Source of the DNA: Trifolium pratense | Taxonomy: Eukaryota > Streptophyta > Magnoliopsida > Fabales > Fabaceae | DNA length: 64,000 nt | Assembly (NCBI RefSeq): GCF_020283565.1 | Contig: NC_060059.1 | Coordinates: 6,951,501-7,015,500, forward strand | Direction of reading: 5' to 3' | Shown: in pieces, positions 9,438 to 20,800 of the stretch | Layout: every line of letters starts with the position of its first letter | Numbering within the stretch: the stretch's first letter is position 1 | Made by a program: the position numbers and the translations under genes | Notes under the pieces: generated by a model | Databases searched by the model: none | What the model was told of the DNA's origin: nothing | Seen by the model: the letters and a program-made list of their open reading frames with translations, nothing else

Positions 9438-12407
9438 ATGATGAGAAACTGTATTATTCTTATATTTCATGTATTGTTGGTGTTGTCCTTAATTGTTGGG
9501 TTCAACTCATCAGCAGAAAATAGAGACACAAAGTGCAAAGAGAATGAGAGACATGCACTGCTCAAGTTCAAACAAGGCCTTCAAGATGAGTATGGCATGT
9601 TGTCCACATGGGATGAAGGTTCAAATGCAGATTGTTGCAAATGGAAAGGAGTTCAATGCAACAACCAAACAGGTTATGTTCAAAGTCTTGATCTACATGG
9701 TTCGGAAGCACGTTATTTGAGTGGTCAAATTGATCCTTCAATAACTGAGCTACAACATCTAAAATATTTAGATCTTGGCTTTTTGAATAATAGCGGTCAA
9801 ATTCCAAAATTTATTGGCTCCTTTAGCAAGTTACTACACCTTGATCTCTCAAGTGGTGATTATGATGGGAAGATTCCTTCTCAACTTGGAAAATTATCAC
9901 AATTGCGTCATCTTGATCTTAGCTCCAATAATCTTATTGGAACTATCCCATTTCAACTTGGGAATCTCTCCCAATTGCGACACCTTGATCTTAGCCGGAA
10001 CGGACTCATTGGAGTAATCCCTTTCCAACTCGGGAATCTTTCATTGTTGCAGTCTCTTTTACTCCAATACAATTCTGATCTAAGAATCAACAACCAAATT
10101 CAAGGAAATGTTGAGTGGTTATCGAATCTTTCTTCTTTGAGAAATCTTGACTTGACTGAAGTTCAAGGTCTCAACGATTCTTCGCATCACACCTTGGAAT
10201 TCTTAGCGAAGCTTCCAGTCCTTAAAGAGTTGCACCTAACTAGTTGCGGCCTTTCTGATGCCAATATCCTACCCTTATTTGATTCCCAAAATAACTTTTC
10301 CACTTCTCTTACTGTCCTTGATCTTGCTGAGAATCATTTAACATCTTCGATGATATTCCATTGGGTGCTTAACTACAGCTCCAATCTTCAAGAGCTCACC
10401 CTTTCAATGAACTCGTTAAAAGGTACCATCCCTGATGATTTTGGAAACATAATGCATTCACTTGTGAATCTCTATCTGCATACGAATAGTCTTGAAGGCA
10501 AGATCCCTAAATCTATTGGGAATATATGCACCTTGCGGGATTTTCAAGCTCATCAAAACCACTTGAGCGGAGAGATTTCAGACTTTATCACACAAAATAA
10601 CTATTCTCACTGCATTGGAAATGTATCCTCATTACAGATACTATTCTTACCGGATAATCAGATTTCAGGCATGTTACCTGACCTTTCAACTCTTTCATCT
10701 TTGAGATGGTTGGTGCTTGCTGGAAATGAATTCATTGGAAAAATACCAATGAGCATCGGATCACTTACGGAGTTAGAGTTGTTGAACCTGGGCTATAACT
10801 CTTTTGAAGGTGTCGTCTCTGAATCTCATTTCGCTAACCTCTCCAAGTTAAGTGATTTAGATTTGTCTAACAACTCGTTGACTATGGATGTTAGTGATGA
10901 CTGGGTTCCACCTTTTCAATTAGGAAGTTTGGATCTATCATATTGTAATATGAATTCAAGATTTCCTAATTGGCTTCAAACACAAAACAACTTATTTGAT
11001 CTTGACCTTTCAAATGTCAATAACCTACCTCTGATACCTACTTGGTTTTGGGGAAAATTGCAAACACTAAAGTTCTTGTACATTTCAAACAGCAATATTA
11101 CTGGCAGGATTCCCAATTTGGATCTCAATCTCAGTACCAACTATCCTCCTATAATAGATTTGAGTTCAAATCAACTTGAAGGTACCATTCCTTCTTTTTT
11201 ATTGCAAGCAGCAGGACTGTATCTTTCCAATAATAAATTTTCGGATTTAGCTCCCTTACTGTGCAACAAAAGTAGGCCCAACATTTTGGGAGTTTTGGAT
11301 ATATCAAACAATGAATTAAAGGGAGAGTTGCCTGATTGTTGGAATAATTTAACCTCCTTACAATATGTTGATCTGAGCAATAACAAGTTGTCGGGAAATA
11401 TTCCGTTCTCAATGGGTGCCCTTGTTAACATGCAAGCTTTGGTTTTAAGAAATAACAGTTTGAGTGGACAACTTACTTCCTCGTTGAAGAATTGCTCAGA
11501 AAAGTTGGTTTTGTTGGACCTTGGACAGAATAAGTTTTATGGTCCATTACCTTCATGGATTGGAGACAATTTACACCAATTACTAATTTTAAGTCTTCGA
11601 TTCAATAATTTCTCTGGAAGTTTACCTTCAAACCTTTGTGATTTGAGAGAACTTCAAGTCTTGGATCTGTCACTAAATAGTTTATCTGGTAGAATTCCAG
11701 CATGTGTTAAGAATTTTACTTCAATGACCCAAGACACTGTGAGCTTAACTTCATCAGCTTATCATTTTTATCAAATCAATTTCACTAATGGTTGGTATAC
11801 TGCACATTATCGTTTCGACATATCCTTAGTTTGGAAAGGTGTTGACCATCATTTCATAGGTGCAGATAGGCTTTTAAAAAGTATTGATCTTTCAAGCAAC
11901 CATCTAACAGGGGAAATACCAACTGAGATTGAGTACTTATTTGGATTGATTTCCTTAAATTTGTCAAGGAATAATCTCACTGGAGAAATCACTTCAAATA
12001 TTGGTTACTTAAAGTCACTAGATGCTCTTGATCTGTCGAGAAATCATCTGTCAGGAACAATTCCTTCCAGTTTAGCTCAAATTGATCGTCTCTCTGTGTT
12101 GGATTTGTCAAACAATCAGCTCAATGGAAAAATTCCAATTGGAACGCAGCTGCAGACATTTAACGCTTCATGTTTTGAAGGAAATTCTAATCTTTGTGGA
12201 GAACCCCTTGATACAAAATGTCCTGGAGAAGACCCAGAAAAACCTCAAAAGCCACCGGTTGATGCAAGTGATGACAATTCTATATTTTTAGAAGCATTAT
12301 ACATGAGCATGGGGCTAGGATTCTTTACTAGTATCATTTGCTTGGTAGGCTCAATATTGTTACTGCCGTCTTGGAGAGAAACTTACTTCAGATTCTTGAA
12401 CATTTAG
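9438..12407 (+). CDS. LRR receptor-like protein RLP1
   Basis: A 989-residue cell-surface receptor without a kinase domain, single exon. In order: signal peptide (about 1-26), LRR N-terminal cap with Cys33 and CC at 66-67 ([10 protein letters not shown]), about 30 plant-type LRRs (LDLSxNxLxGxIP), an island domain interrupting the LRRs at about 760-811 with LVWKGVD, more LRRs, a C-terminal cap with a Cys pair near 919 and 927, an acidic stretch (DASDDN), one membrane helix (about 958-976) and a very short cytosolic tail. Family members such as Cf-type and EIX-type RLPs signal through SOBIR1 and BAK1-class kinases; the ligand here is unknown. Compared with RLP2 it has one extra LRR near residue 180 and its tail stops early (FRFLNI). 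Its membrane helix has GFFTS where RLP2 and RLP3 have the GxxxG form GFFTG. Methionine codons at 9438 and 9441 are both plausible starts. Confidence 0.95.
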   Translation: MMRNCIILIFHVLLVLSLIVGFNSSAENRDTKCKENERHALLKFKQGLQDEYGMLSTWDEGSNADCCKWKGVQCNNQTGYVQSLDLHGSEARYLSGQIDPSITELQHLKYLDLGFLNNSGQIPKFIGSFSKLLHLDLSSGDYDGKIPSQLGKLSQLRHLDLSSNNLIGTIPFQLGNLSQLRHLDLSRNGLIGVIPFQLGNLSLLQSLLLQYNSDLRINNQIQGNVEWLSNLSSLRNLDLTEVQGLNDSSHHTLEFLAKLPVLKELHLTSCGLSDANILPLFDSQNNFSTSLTVLDLAENHLTSSMIFHWVLNYSSNLQELTLSMNSLKGTIPDDFGNIMHSLVNLYLHTNSLEGKIPKSIGNICTLRDFQAHQNHLSGEISDFITQNNYSHCIGNVSSLQILFLPDNQISGMLPDLSTLSSLRWLVLAGNEFIGKIPMSIGSLTELELLNLGYNSFEGVVSESHFANLSKLSDLDLSNNSLTMDVSDDWVPPFQLGSLDLSYCNMNSRFPNWLQTQNNLFDLDLSNVNNLPLIPTWFWGKLQTLKFLYISNSNITGRIPNLDLNLSTNYPPIIDLSSNQLEGTIPSFLLQAAGLYLSNNKFSDLAPLLCNKSRPNILGVLDISNNELKGELPDCWNNLTSLQYVDLSNNKLSGNIPFSMGALVNMQALVLRNNSLSGQLTSSLKNCSEKLVLLDLGQNKFYGPLPSWIGDNLHQLLILSLRFNNFSGSLPSNLCDLRELQVLDLSLNSLSGRIPACVKNFTSMTQDTVSLTSSAYHFYQINFTNGWYTAHYRFDISLVWKGVDHHFIGADRLLKSIDLSSNHLTGEIPTEIEYLFGLISLNLSRNNLTGEITSNIGYLKSLDALDLSRNHLSGTIPSSLAQIDRLSVLDLSNNQLNGKIPIGTQLQTFNASCFEGNSNLCGEPLDTKCPGEDPEKPQKPPVDASDDNSIFLEALYMSMGLGFFTSIICLVGSILLLPSWRETYFRFLNI

Positions 12408-12461
12408 ATTGAATATCTTCACATGGTGGAAGCAGTGAATACACCTCTCTAGGATGAGCAG

Positions 12462-12586
12462 GTACTTATATTGTTTCTTGCATTTGTATTGTTTAATTGA
12501 ATCATTAATATTTTTAGTCTTGGGTTGGGATATATGCTTTATTATTACCACTTTCCATATACTAAAATTAATTTTTATTTTTGCAG
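12462..12586 (+). other. Probable 3' UTR intron of RLP1
   Basis: GTACTT donor after the stop and a TTTTTGCAG acceptor. RLP2 and RLP3 have the same layout at 20097-20268 and 25350-25514, which supports a conserved intron downstream of the stop codon. Confidence 0.65.
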
Positions 12587-12852
12587 GATCTTTCTACCAA
12601 ATGTAATGTACTAAAATTAGTTTTGCTGTTATATATATAGAGTAATGTGGATTGGCTATCATTGTTTGTGGCATTTTGTTAAATTTTAGTTTGTTTTGTT
12701 ATTGTTAGGCTTTCAAGTTTTGCAGTTTGTGTATGGAAATGTTAATAATGTTTCTGCTATCAAGTTAATAATGTAAAAGTCATCAGTGGCTTATATTTAA
12801 TTTCTTTACTAGCAGAATTGTTCACTCATTTATGCCTTTGTTAAAAATAAAA

Positions 12853-13562
12853 GGCTTAAATGCAGTTTTGGCCCCCCAAGTTTCACAATTGCTTGATTTT
12901 GGCCCCCCACATTTTAATTGCTTGATTTTAACCCCCTAAGTTTCACAATTGCTTGATTTTAGCCCTCCAAGTTTCAATTGCTCGATTTTGGCCCCCCAAG
13001 TTTACCCCTTTTTGCATTTGCTAGCCCCCCGTTGAATATTTTGATTAAAAATTGGTTATGTGGCATTTTAAAATTAAATAAGTATTTAAAAATAAAAAAA
13101 TAAATTACAAATTGTTTTTTAAAAACTAAATTATAATTTTTTTTTATTATATGTAGTTTGTAAAATAATTTTGTTATATAAAAAAGTAAAAAAAACATTT
13201 TATGAATTATTTTTTAAAAACTTTGTAAAAATTTTTTTAAATAAAAAATAATTATTAAACTTTTTATTAAAAAAACAATTTTTAATACATTTTTATAAAA
13301 GCAAATATTATTATTTTTTAATTAAAACATATTTTTAATTTTTTTAAAATGTCACATAAGCAATTTATAGTCAAAAAAGTCAACGGGGGGCTAGCAAATG
13401 CAAAAAGGGGTAAACTTGGGGGGCCAAAATCGAGCAATTGAAACTTGAAGGGCTAAAATCAAGCAATTGTGAAACTTAGAGGGTTAAAATCAAGCAATTG
13501 AAATGTGGGGGGCCAAAATCAAGCAATTGTGAAACTTGAGGGGCCAAAACTGCATTTAAGCC
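12853..13562. mobile_element. MULE-type non-autonomous element with long inverted termini
   Basis: A 710-bp element starting GGCTTAAATGCAGTTTTGG and ending with its mirror, flanked by a perfect 9-bp duplication, aaaataaaa (12844-12852 and 13563-13571). The inverted arms are about 180 bp and are built from repeated phrases (caattgcttgatttt). The centre is AT-rich and non-coding. It lies in the 3' flank of RLP1. Confidence 0.9.
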
Positions 13563-13859
13563 AAAATAAAAATTTACAATTGCCACTAGTTTCTACTAAT
13601 TATCTATTTTTATTACCAGTTCCTATCTTTGGATTCATCTCTGCAATCAGGGACATTATTTTGACACTTGCATATCACTATCTTGTTTTGTAAATTTAAT
13701 TTATCTTCAATTTAATGAAGCTAAACTTATTTTGATTAAAAAAAATACTAAGTGCTCAACTCATGATACTATTCTCTTTGACCAAGACACTTACCCAAGT
13801 AAAAGACAACATAAATTGAAAAGACTGATAACGAGTATACATAAATGCACATCATATAA

Positions 13860-14070
13860 GAAAATTGCTAGCGTCAAACGCTCTGACCTATGCTAACAAA
13901 CATACGCCCAATATCGGTAAAACCGGCAACCGGCTCTCCACAGTACCTTCAATCAATTTTCTCTCTCACTGTCTATGATTTCAAAATAAAAAAATCTCGC
14001 TCTGACGTGGGCTAACAATCACGCGAGTGTTTGATAGCGTTTGTTCAAGCGTTTGACGCTAGTGCCTCTC
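13860..14070. mobile_element. MITE with CTAGCGTCAAACGCT inverted ends
   Basis: A 211-bp element whose ends carry CTAGCGTCAAACGCT and AGCGTTTGACGCTAG, flanked by catcatataa (13850-13859 and 14071-14080). The 9-10-bp duplication suggests a Mutator-like origin. Fragments of similar wording occur near 14660-14710. Confidence 0.8.
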
Positions 14071-14080
14071 CATCATATAA

Positions 14081-15129
14081 TTCAAGCTTCATACGGTCAT
14101 ATAAACATTATACCTTCTATAAACATTATACCTTCATAAATGTAATCCGGAGTTTGGTTTTGAGGTAAGTAAAGTCGAGCAAAAAATTGTTCTACCTAGA
14201 AATTGAATTCTGATTCTCCTGAATGATTCGTTCTTTAGTGAAGCTCATTAACCACTTGAGCTCAATATCTTAGTCGATCTATCAATTTATCATTGTAACA
14301 AACTAATATATAGCAAATGTCAGATTAATCAGTTAAACTTTTCAATGTTAAAATGAAGAATAACTGAAAAAGTAAAAACCATAGCAGAAAAATAATGTAG
14401 CAGAGATCTAGAGCCCATTATCTAAAATTTTTTACACGCTAGATAGATTTTATCTCAAACTTTACGATACCTGTATTGAATAATCAATTATAGAATGAGA
14501 GTTTGTTTTTGACAGGGTAGCTTAGAGGAAACAGTGAAATGTGGTTAGCATCTAAATTAAGTAGACTCTAATCTCAATGGAAAAATAAAATCACAGCTAT
14601 TTTACTTTATTGCTTCCGCTACACTGACACAAATTGTAAAATAAAAGGAAAAAAAGTGCGGATGCTTTAGCGTGGTCAACCCTACTAGCGTCTGAGTCAT
14701 GGCAGACGCTTAATATCGAAAGCTACACCATTATTATAGCACTTGAATATAACAACATGCACTCTTTCCATTGAACAAAAGGAAAATAATTTTCTTATCT
14801 TCCTTTCTTTGTATGCATTGATTGCAAAAATAAATAATGTTGAATTAGTTGATATTTTCAAGTCCTTTAAACATCATGCAACCAAGGACATTGTTTTGAC
14901 GTATATGATCATAATCAAGTTTTGAAAGATATATCTTCATTTTAACCCATACTAATAGTAATTACTAACAGAAAGTCATACCAAACGACAACAGCACTAA
15001 TTTCACTTAGTTGTACTGTTGTTATAGGAATTACCTTGCCCAGTTCTTTCAAAAAGAATCTAGACAATACAAATTTATAATTAATTATTATGTCATTTTT
15101 TGATATAAATTAAGAGCATTATAAGACAA
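14081..15129 (+). repeat. RLP1 3' flank, related to RLP2 3' flank
   Basis: No gene. About 14330-14510 is similar to 20600-20760 downstream of RLP2 (shared ttgaataatcaattat and gaatgagagtttgt). The duplicated unit therefore included the 3' flank as well as the gene. Confidence 0.55.
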
Positions 15130-15137
15130 CATAAGTG

Positions 15138-15726
15138 CAGGGACGGACTGGAGGGGGGGCGAGCAGGGGCTCCAACCCCTCCCTAAATATGTATACTATG
15201 TTATATATATGTATATTATAATCTATAAGTTGTTAAGTTGGACATATGTGTATGTATATCCTATAAGTGAATGGAGAGAGGGAGTGTTTTAGTTGTTGTC
15301 TTTTTGTGTACTAGTGGTTTAAATAGATGATCATTTAATGTTTATGGGTTGCTAATGACACATCATATTTCCTAGCTACTTCTTTTTATACAATATCTAA
15401 CCTAATTCTATATGTTTGTCTATTCTATTTTAGAGTTTTGCTAATAATAATGAATTTAAAGATAGAAATATTGTATTGATAAGAGCATTTTTTTTTTTTT
15501 GTAATTTTAAGAAATTGATTACACGATTTTTTAGTCAAAATTACCATATCCGACTTTTAACATGTTAGCATTTTCCTTTATTTTATCACAAAATTTTATT
15601 TTGTTTTAGGTGCTACAATGTTTGTAAAAAAAACTATAGTGATTTTATTTTATATGTATTGTTTGTTATTAAAAAAAAAACGGCTCATTCGGCCCCCCGT
15701 CTCATTGATTTCTAGATCCATCCCTG
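15138..15726. mobile_element. hAT-type non-autonomous element upstream of RLP2
   Basis: A 589-bp element with ends CAGGGACGGA / TCCATCCCTG and a perfect 8-bp duplication, cataagtg (15130-15137 and 15727-15734). The 8-bp duplication and CAGGG ends are typical of hAT elements. Non-coding. The matching region upstream of RLP3 (around 22150-22200) lacks it. Confidence 0.85.
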
Positions 15727-15734
15727 CATAAGTG

Positions 15735-16262
15735 ACTAGTAAATATATATTTAATAGCACTAATCTTATATCTTTTTGCTCATATATAATATATAAAAAA
15801 AGAAAGAAATTATACAAACAAAGTGGGGGTCAAAAACCTTCTCAAATAAAAAGCAAAGAAAAAAATGAAAAGAAAAAAAAGTAGATGCTTTTTGTATAGT
15901 AGTACACGTGAATCATGCACCACACAAGAGAATTATCATATGCAGATACAATTTCAGAAACAAATTATCATGTCGTTGATTTTTGCAATTTACTGTCAAT
16001 GAAACCCAATTATTCCAAATTCTGTCACTACGTTCTTTTTCAACAAAAGTAGATGCTTTCTGTATACTTCTACAATGTACATGTGCAATGTACCTTTGAA
16101 AATAATTGTACAATGTCGTGAAGAAAATTGAATATAGCAGGAAACATCGCGCAAATGGTATTGTACCAATCAACCTCAAGTACTATATATTTGTGTATGT
16201 GTGTTCTTGAAAGTATACTTTTCATTTGAGAAACTCAATTTTATTTTGCGAGAGAAATTACG
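15735..16262 (+). promoter_or_regulatory. RLP2 upstream region and TATA box
   Basis: Strongly conserved with the RLP3 upstream region (22145-22793) and partly with an orphan copy at 28456-28731. A TATA-like actatatattt lies at about 16183-16193, roughly 75 bp before the ATG. Shared phrases include cgtgaatcatgcacca and gaaacatcgcgca. Confidence 0.65.
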
Positions 16263-17104
16263 ATGAGATACTTTAATATTCTTATATTCCATGCATTGTT
16301 GGTGTTGTTCTCAATTGTCGGGTTCAACTCGGCAACAGAGAATGAAGAAATGAAGTGTAAAGAGAGTGAGAGACGTGCACTCCTCAAGTTCGAACAAAGT
16401 CTTCAAGATGAGCATGGCATGCTGTCCACATGGAAAGACGATCCAAATGCAGATTGCTGCAAATGGAAAGGAGTTCAATGCAACAATCAAACCGGCTATG
16501 TTGAAAAGCTTGATCTACATGGTTCTTATGATCAATATCTGAGCGGTGAAATCAATCTTTCAATAACTGAGCTACAACATCTAAAATATCTAGACCTCAG
16601 TCGTTTGAATACTAGAAGTCAAATTCCAAAATATATTGGCTCCTTCAGAAACTTACGATATCTTGACCTCTCAAATGGTGGTTATCATGGGAAGATTCCT
16701 TCTCAAATTGGGAATCTATCCCAATTGCAACACCTTGATCTTAGTGACAATGAACTCATTGGAGCAATCCCTTTTCAACTCGGAAATCTTTCATTACTGC
16801 AGTCTCTTGTACTTGGTTTCAATTCTGATCTTAGAATTGACCATCAAAGCCAAGGCAATGTTGAATGGCTATCAAATCTCTCTTCTTTGAGAAATCTTGA
16901 CCTAAGTGTAGTTCAAAATCTCAACAATTCTTCTCATCACACCTTGAAATTCCTGAGGAAGCTTCCAATCCTTAAAGAGTTGTATCTAAGTAGTTGTAGC
17001 CTTTCTGATGTCAATATGATTCCTTTATATGATTCTTATATAAACTTTTCCACTTCGCTTACTCTCCTTGACATATCTGGAAATCAATTGACATCATCAA
17101 AGAT

Positions 17105-17969
17105 TGTTAAAGTTGACAGAATGAAAGAAAAGGAAAGGACTTTTCATTATTAATCAGAATAGAAAACTGATTGTTACATGTACAAGAGCAAGTGCTCATA
17201 TATATATACTCCTATCAACAAATCAAAGAGAATAACAAAACTACTAATAACTGCATCTTGACAGTTTTTGACAGTTAACAAAAACTGCATCTTGACACTA
17301 ATTATGTACATTAATATCTCCCCTCAAGTTGGACTATGGATTGAACATAGGTTCAACTTGGACAAAAAATCAAAGAAAGCTGGAAAATGTAAAGGCTTGG
17401 TGAACATATCAGCTATTTGAGAACTGCTTGGTACAGGGAGTAAGTGTATGAGTTGTGATTGAATCTTCTCTCTAATAACATGACAATCTAGCTCGATGTG
17501 CTTGCTTCTTTCATGAAATATAGGATTGTGAGCCAAGTATATGGCAGACTTGCTATCACAAAAAACTGATGCAGGAGTTGAGAATTTCAGCTTGAAATCT
17601 TGAAATAAGTATTGTAACCATTGAATTTCACAAGTGAGGGAAGCTAGTGCCCTATATTCTGCTTCAGTGGATGAACGTGAAACAGTATTCTGCTTCTTTG
17701 ATTTCCAGGAAATTAATGATGAACCAAGAAATACACAATAACCAGTTATTGATTTCCTAGTTTCAGGACATCTTGCCCAATCAGAATCTGCATATCCAGT
17801 CAATTTTAAAGAACTAGAAACTGGGAAAAATAAACCTTTTGCAGGGGCAGATTTAAGATACTTCAAAATTCTAGTAGCAGCTGTATAATGAGGGATTAGG
17901 GGTTTAGAAACAAATTGGCTCAAGTGTTGTACAGAAAATGAAATATCAGGTGCCTCTCAAATTCTAATA
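17105..17969 (-). mobile_element. Truncated Ty1-copia retrotransposon inside RLP2
   Basis: An insertion of about 865 bp on the minus strand, flanked by the 5-bp duplication aagat (17100-17104 and 17970-17974). It retains the 3' part of pol, a polypurine tract (GAGGGGAGAT, about 17316-17325) and one LTR of about 206 bp (17105-17310, TG...CA). The 5' LTR, gag, integrase and most of reverse transcriptase are missing. A target duplication around a truncated element suggests integration of an incomplete cDNA rather than later decay. Confidence 0.85.
17324..17967 (-). pseudogene. Ty1-copia pol C-terminus (RNase H)
   Basis: About 200 residues of copia-type RNase H. Visible: the end of reverse transcriptase ([13 protein letters not shown]), GYADSDWARCPETRKSITG, SRSSTEAEYRALA and ADMFTKPL. 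The frame is open from about 17950 down to its stop, but the rest of the polyprotein is absent. Confidence 0.85.
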
Positions 17970-20096
17970 AAGATATTCCACTGGATGCGTAACTACAGCT
18001 CCAATCTTCAATACCTTGACCTTTATTATAACATGTTAAGTGGCACCATTCCTGACGATTTTGGCAACATAATGCATTCACTTGTGTATCTCTATCTCAT
18101 GAACAATAGTCTAGAAGGCAAGATCCCAAAATCAATTTGGAATATATGCACATTGGAGACATTTTACGCTGATGAGAACCAGTTGAGTGGAGAGATTTCA
18201 GATTTTATGAGCCACAGTAACAATTCCCACTGCATTGGAAATGTATCCTCGTTACAAGAGCTCTCATTGAGTCATAATAAGATTTCAGGTATGTTACCAG
18301 ACCTTTTAAGCCTATCATCTTTGAGGAAACTGTATCTGAATAACAATAAATTAAATGGAGAAATACCCAAAACCATCGGGTCGCTTACGGAGTTATCGGG
18401 TTTGATGCTAAGGGGTAACTCTTTAGAAGGAATCGTATGTGAATCCCATTTGACTAACCTCTCCAAACTGGAATATCTATATTTGGGTGACAACTCGTTG
18501 ACTATGAAGATTAGTGATGATTGGGTTCCTCCTTTTCAATTACAAGGTCTAGATCTATCATCTTGTAATATGAATTCTAGATTTCCTAATTGGCTTCAAA
18601 CACAAAATGACTTATCCATTCTTTTCCTTTCAAATGTCAGCAATCTACCTCCAATACCTATTTGGTTTTGGGGCAAATTGCAAACATTAGTACGATTGGC
18701 CATGTCGAACAACAATATTACTGGAAAGATTCCCAATTTGGAACTCAAGCTTACCAACTTTCCTGAAATAGATTTGAGTTCAAATCAACTTGAAGGTTCC
18801 ATCCCTTCTTTTTTATTGCAAGTAGGAACACTGAATCTTTTCAATAATAAATTTTGGGATTTAGCTCCCTTACTGTGCAACAAAAGTAATCCTAACATTT
18901 TGGGAATTTTGGATTTATCAAACAATGAATTAAAGGGAGAGTTTCCTGATTGTTGGAATAATTTAACCTCATTACAATACGTTGACCTAAGCAATAACAA
19001 GTTGTCTGGAAATATACCATCCTCAATGGGGGCGGTTGTTAACATGAAGGCTTTGATTGTAAGAAATAATAGTTTGAGTGGACAACTTCCTTCCTCCTTG
19101 AAGAATTGCTCAGACAAGTTGATTTTGTTGGACCTTGGAGAAAATATGTTTGATGGTCCAATACCTTCATGGATTGGAGACAATTTACACCAATTACTAA
19201 TCTTAAGTCTTCGATCTAATAACTTCAACAGAAGTCTACCTTCAAACCTCTGTTATTTGAGACAGCTTCAAGTCTTTGATTTGTCACATAATAGCTTATC
19301 AGGAGGAATCCCAACATGTGTAAACAACTTTACTTCAATGGCCGAGGACACCAATAACTCAACCTCATTGAAAGATCATTCTTATGAAATCAATTTTACC
19401 AATTATACTGTTGATATACAATATAGTTTCGACATATCCTTAGTGTGGAAAGGTGTAGACCGTCGTTACAAAAATGCAGATAAGTTTTTAAAAAGCATTG
19501 ATCTCTCAAGCAACCATCTTACGGGGGAAATACCAATTGAAATGGAGGAATTAATTGGATTGACTTCCTTAAATTTGTCCAGGAACAATCTTAGTGGGGA
19601 AATCATTTCAAACATAGGAAACATGAAGTCACTTGAATTTCTTGATCTGTCGAGAAATCATCTGTCAGGCAGAATTCCTTCAAGTCTAGCTCACATTGAT
19701 CGTCTCCCTATGTTGGATTTGTCAAACAACCAGCTCTATGGAAAAATTCCAATAGGAACACAATTGCAGAGCTTTAATGCTTCAAGTTTTGAAGGGAATT
19801 CTAACCTCTGTGGAGAACCCCTTGATAGAAAATGTCCTGGAGAAGAGCCAGTTGAACATCAAAAGCCACAAGTAGATGCAGGTGATGACAAATCAATATT
19901 TTTAGAAGCATTATACATGAGCATGGGGCTAGGATTCTTCACCGGTTTCGTTGGCTTGATAGGCTCCATATTACTACTACAGTCTTGGAGAGATACCTAC
20001 TCCAAATTCTTGAATGCTCTAATATTGAGAATCTTCATGTGCTGGAAGCAGTGAATCTACCTGGCCAGTTTCTCTAAAGTGGATGAATAATGGCAG

Positions 20097-20268
20097 GTAC
20101 TTTTTTGTTGTTTAATTGAATCATGGATATTATTAGACTTGGTATAGATGCTTTATTATTATTACTCACTGTTTATGATTTTTCACGGCTATCTTTTTTT
20201 TTTGGCCTCGTATGCAGTTTATTCATTCGAAAATGCACTTCTAAGTACTAAATGTTTTTCTTTTTCAG
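20097..20268 (+). other. Probable 3' UTR intron of RLP2
   Basis: GTACTT donor 42 bp after the stop codon and a CTTTTTCAG acceptor. Nearly the same sequence surrounds the RLP3 intron at 25350-25514. Confidence 0.65.
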
Positions 20269-20800
20269 GATATCCTATTCCTACTAGATGTGATTGGTTA
20301 GCAGTGTGGCGTTCTCATCCTTGACTGTTCTATTATGTGTATGATAGTATGAATAAATGAGATTCTGTTAAGACTTTAGTGTGTGTGTGTGTGTTATGAT
20401 TTCAAGTTTGGCAGTGTTTGTATGCAAGTGTTATGGCTTCTGCAATCAAGTTAGTAATGTAATACCTTTACCATGATTGTTCCATTGGATGAAGAAGCAA
20501 GATGATTATGAGAAACGTATATGCATATCATGTAATTGAAGCTTCATATGGTTCATTCTAACAAATCTTGCAAAGATTATGCCTTAATTCAGCTTTAAAT
20601 ATAAAAAATAATTGTGAAAACAATAGCAGAAAAGTAATGTTAAAGAGGCTGTAGAGCATATTATCTACCAAATTTAATCAAACACACTGTATTTTATTTG
20701 AAACTTCCCAATACATGTATTGAATAATCAATTATGGAATGAGAGTTTGTATTTTGACATCTTATAATTATTAAATTCTTATTTGTAAGTTAGTTTTGTA
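20269..20800 (+). repeat. RLP2 3' flank, duplicated after RLP3
   Basis: About 20050-20520 is almost identical to 25310-25790 after RLP3, including a (GT)n run near 20380. No separate gene. Confidence 0.7.

Larger units (their letters stand above)
16263..20054 (+). pseudogene. LRR receptor-like protein RLP2, split by a retroelement
   Basis: The two coding parts are 16263-17104 and 17975-20054. The first part has the signal peptide, the LRR N-terminal cap ([10 protein letters not shown]) and the first LRRs. The second has the remaining LRRs, island domain (LVWKGVD), cap Cys pair, acidic stretch, membrane helix with GFFTG and a tail ending CWKQ. A Ty1-copia fragment separates them and introduces a stop after 296 codons. 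Counting one copy of the aagat duplication, the two parts are in the same frame (974 codons including the stop), and I see no other lesion. The insertion therefore looks recent, and the allele without it would probably be functional. The second part also has an internal ATG at 17985, but a product from it would lack a signal peptide. Confidence 0.9.

Noticed and set aside
17105..17969. Reading the RLP2 interruption as a normal intron
   Set aside because: It has a copia RNase H frame, an LTR, a polypurine tract and a target duplication, and it begins TG and not GT; RLP1 and RLP3 have no intron there.
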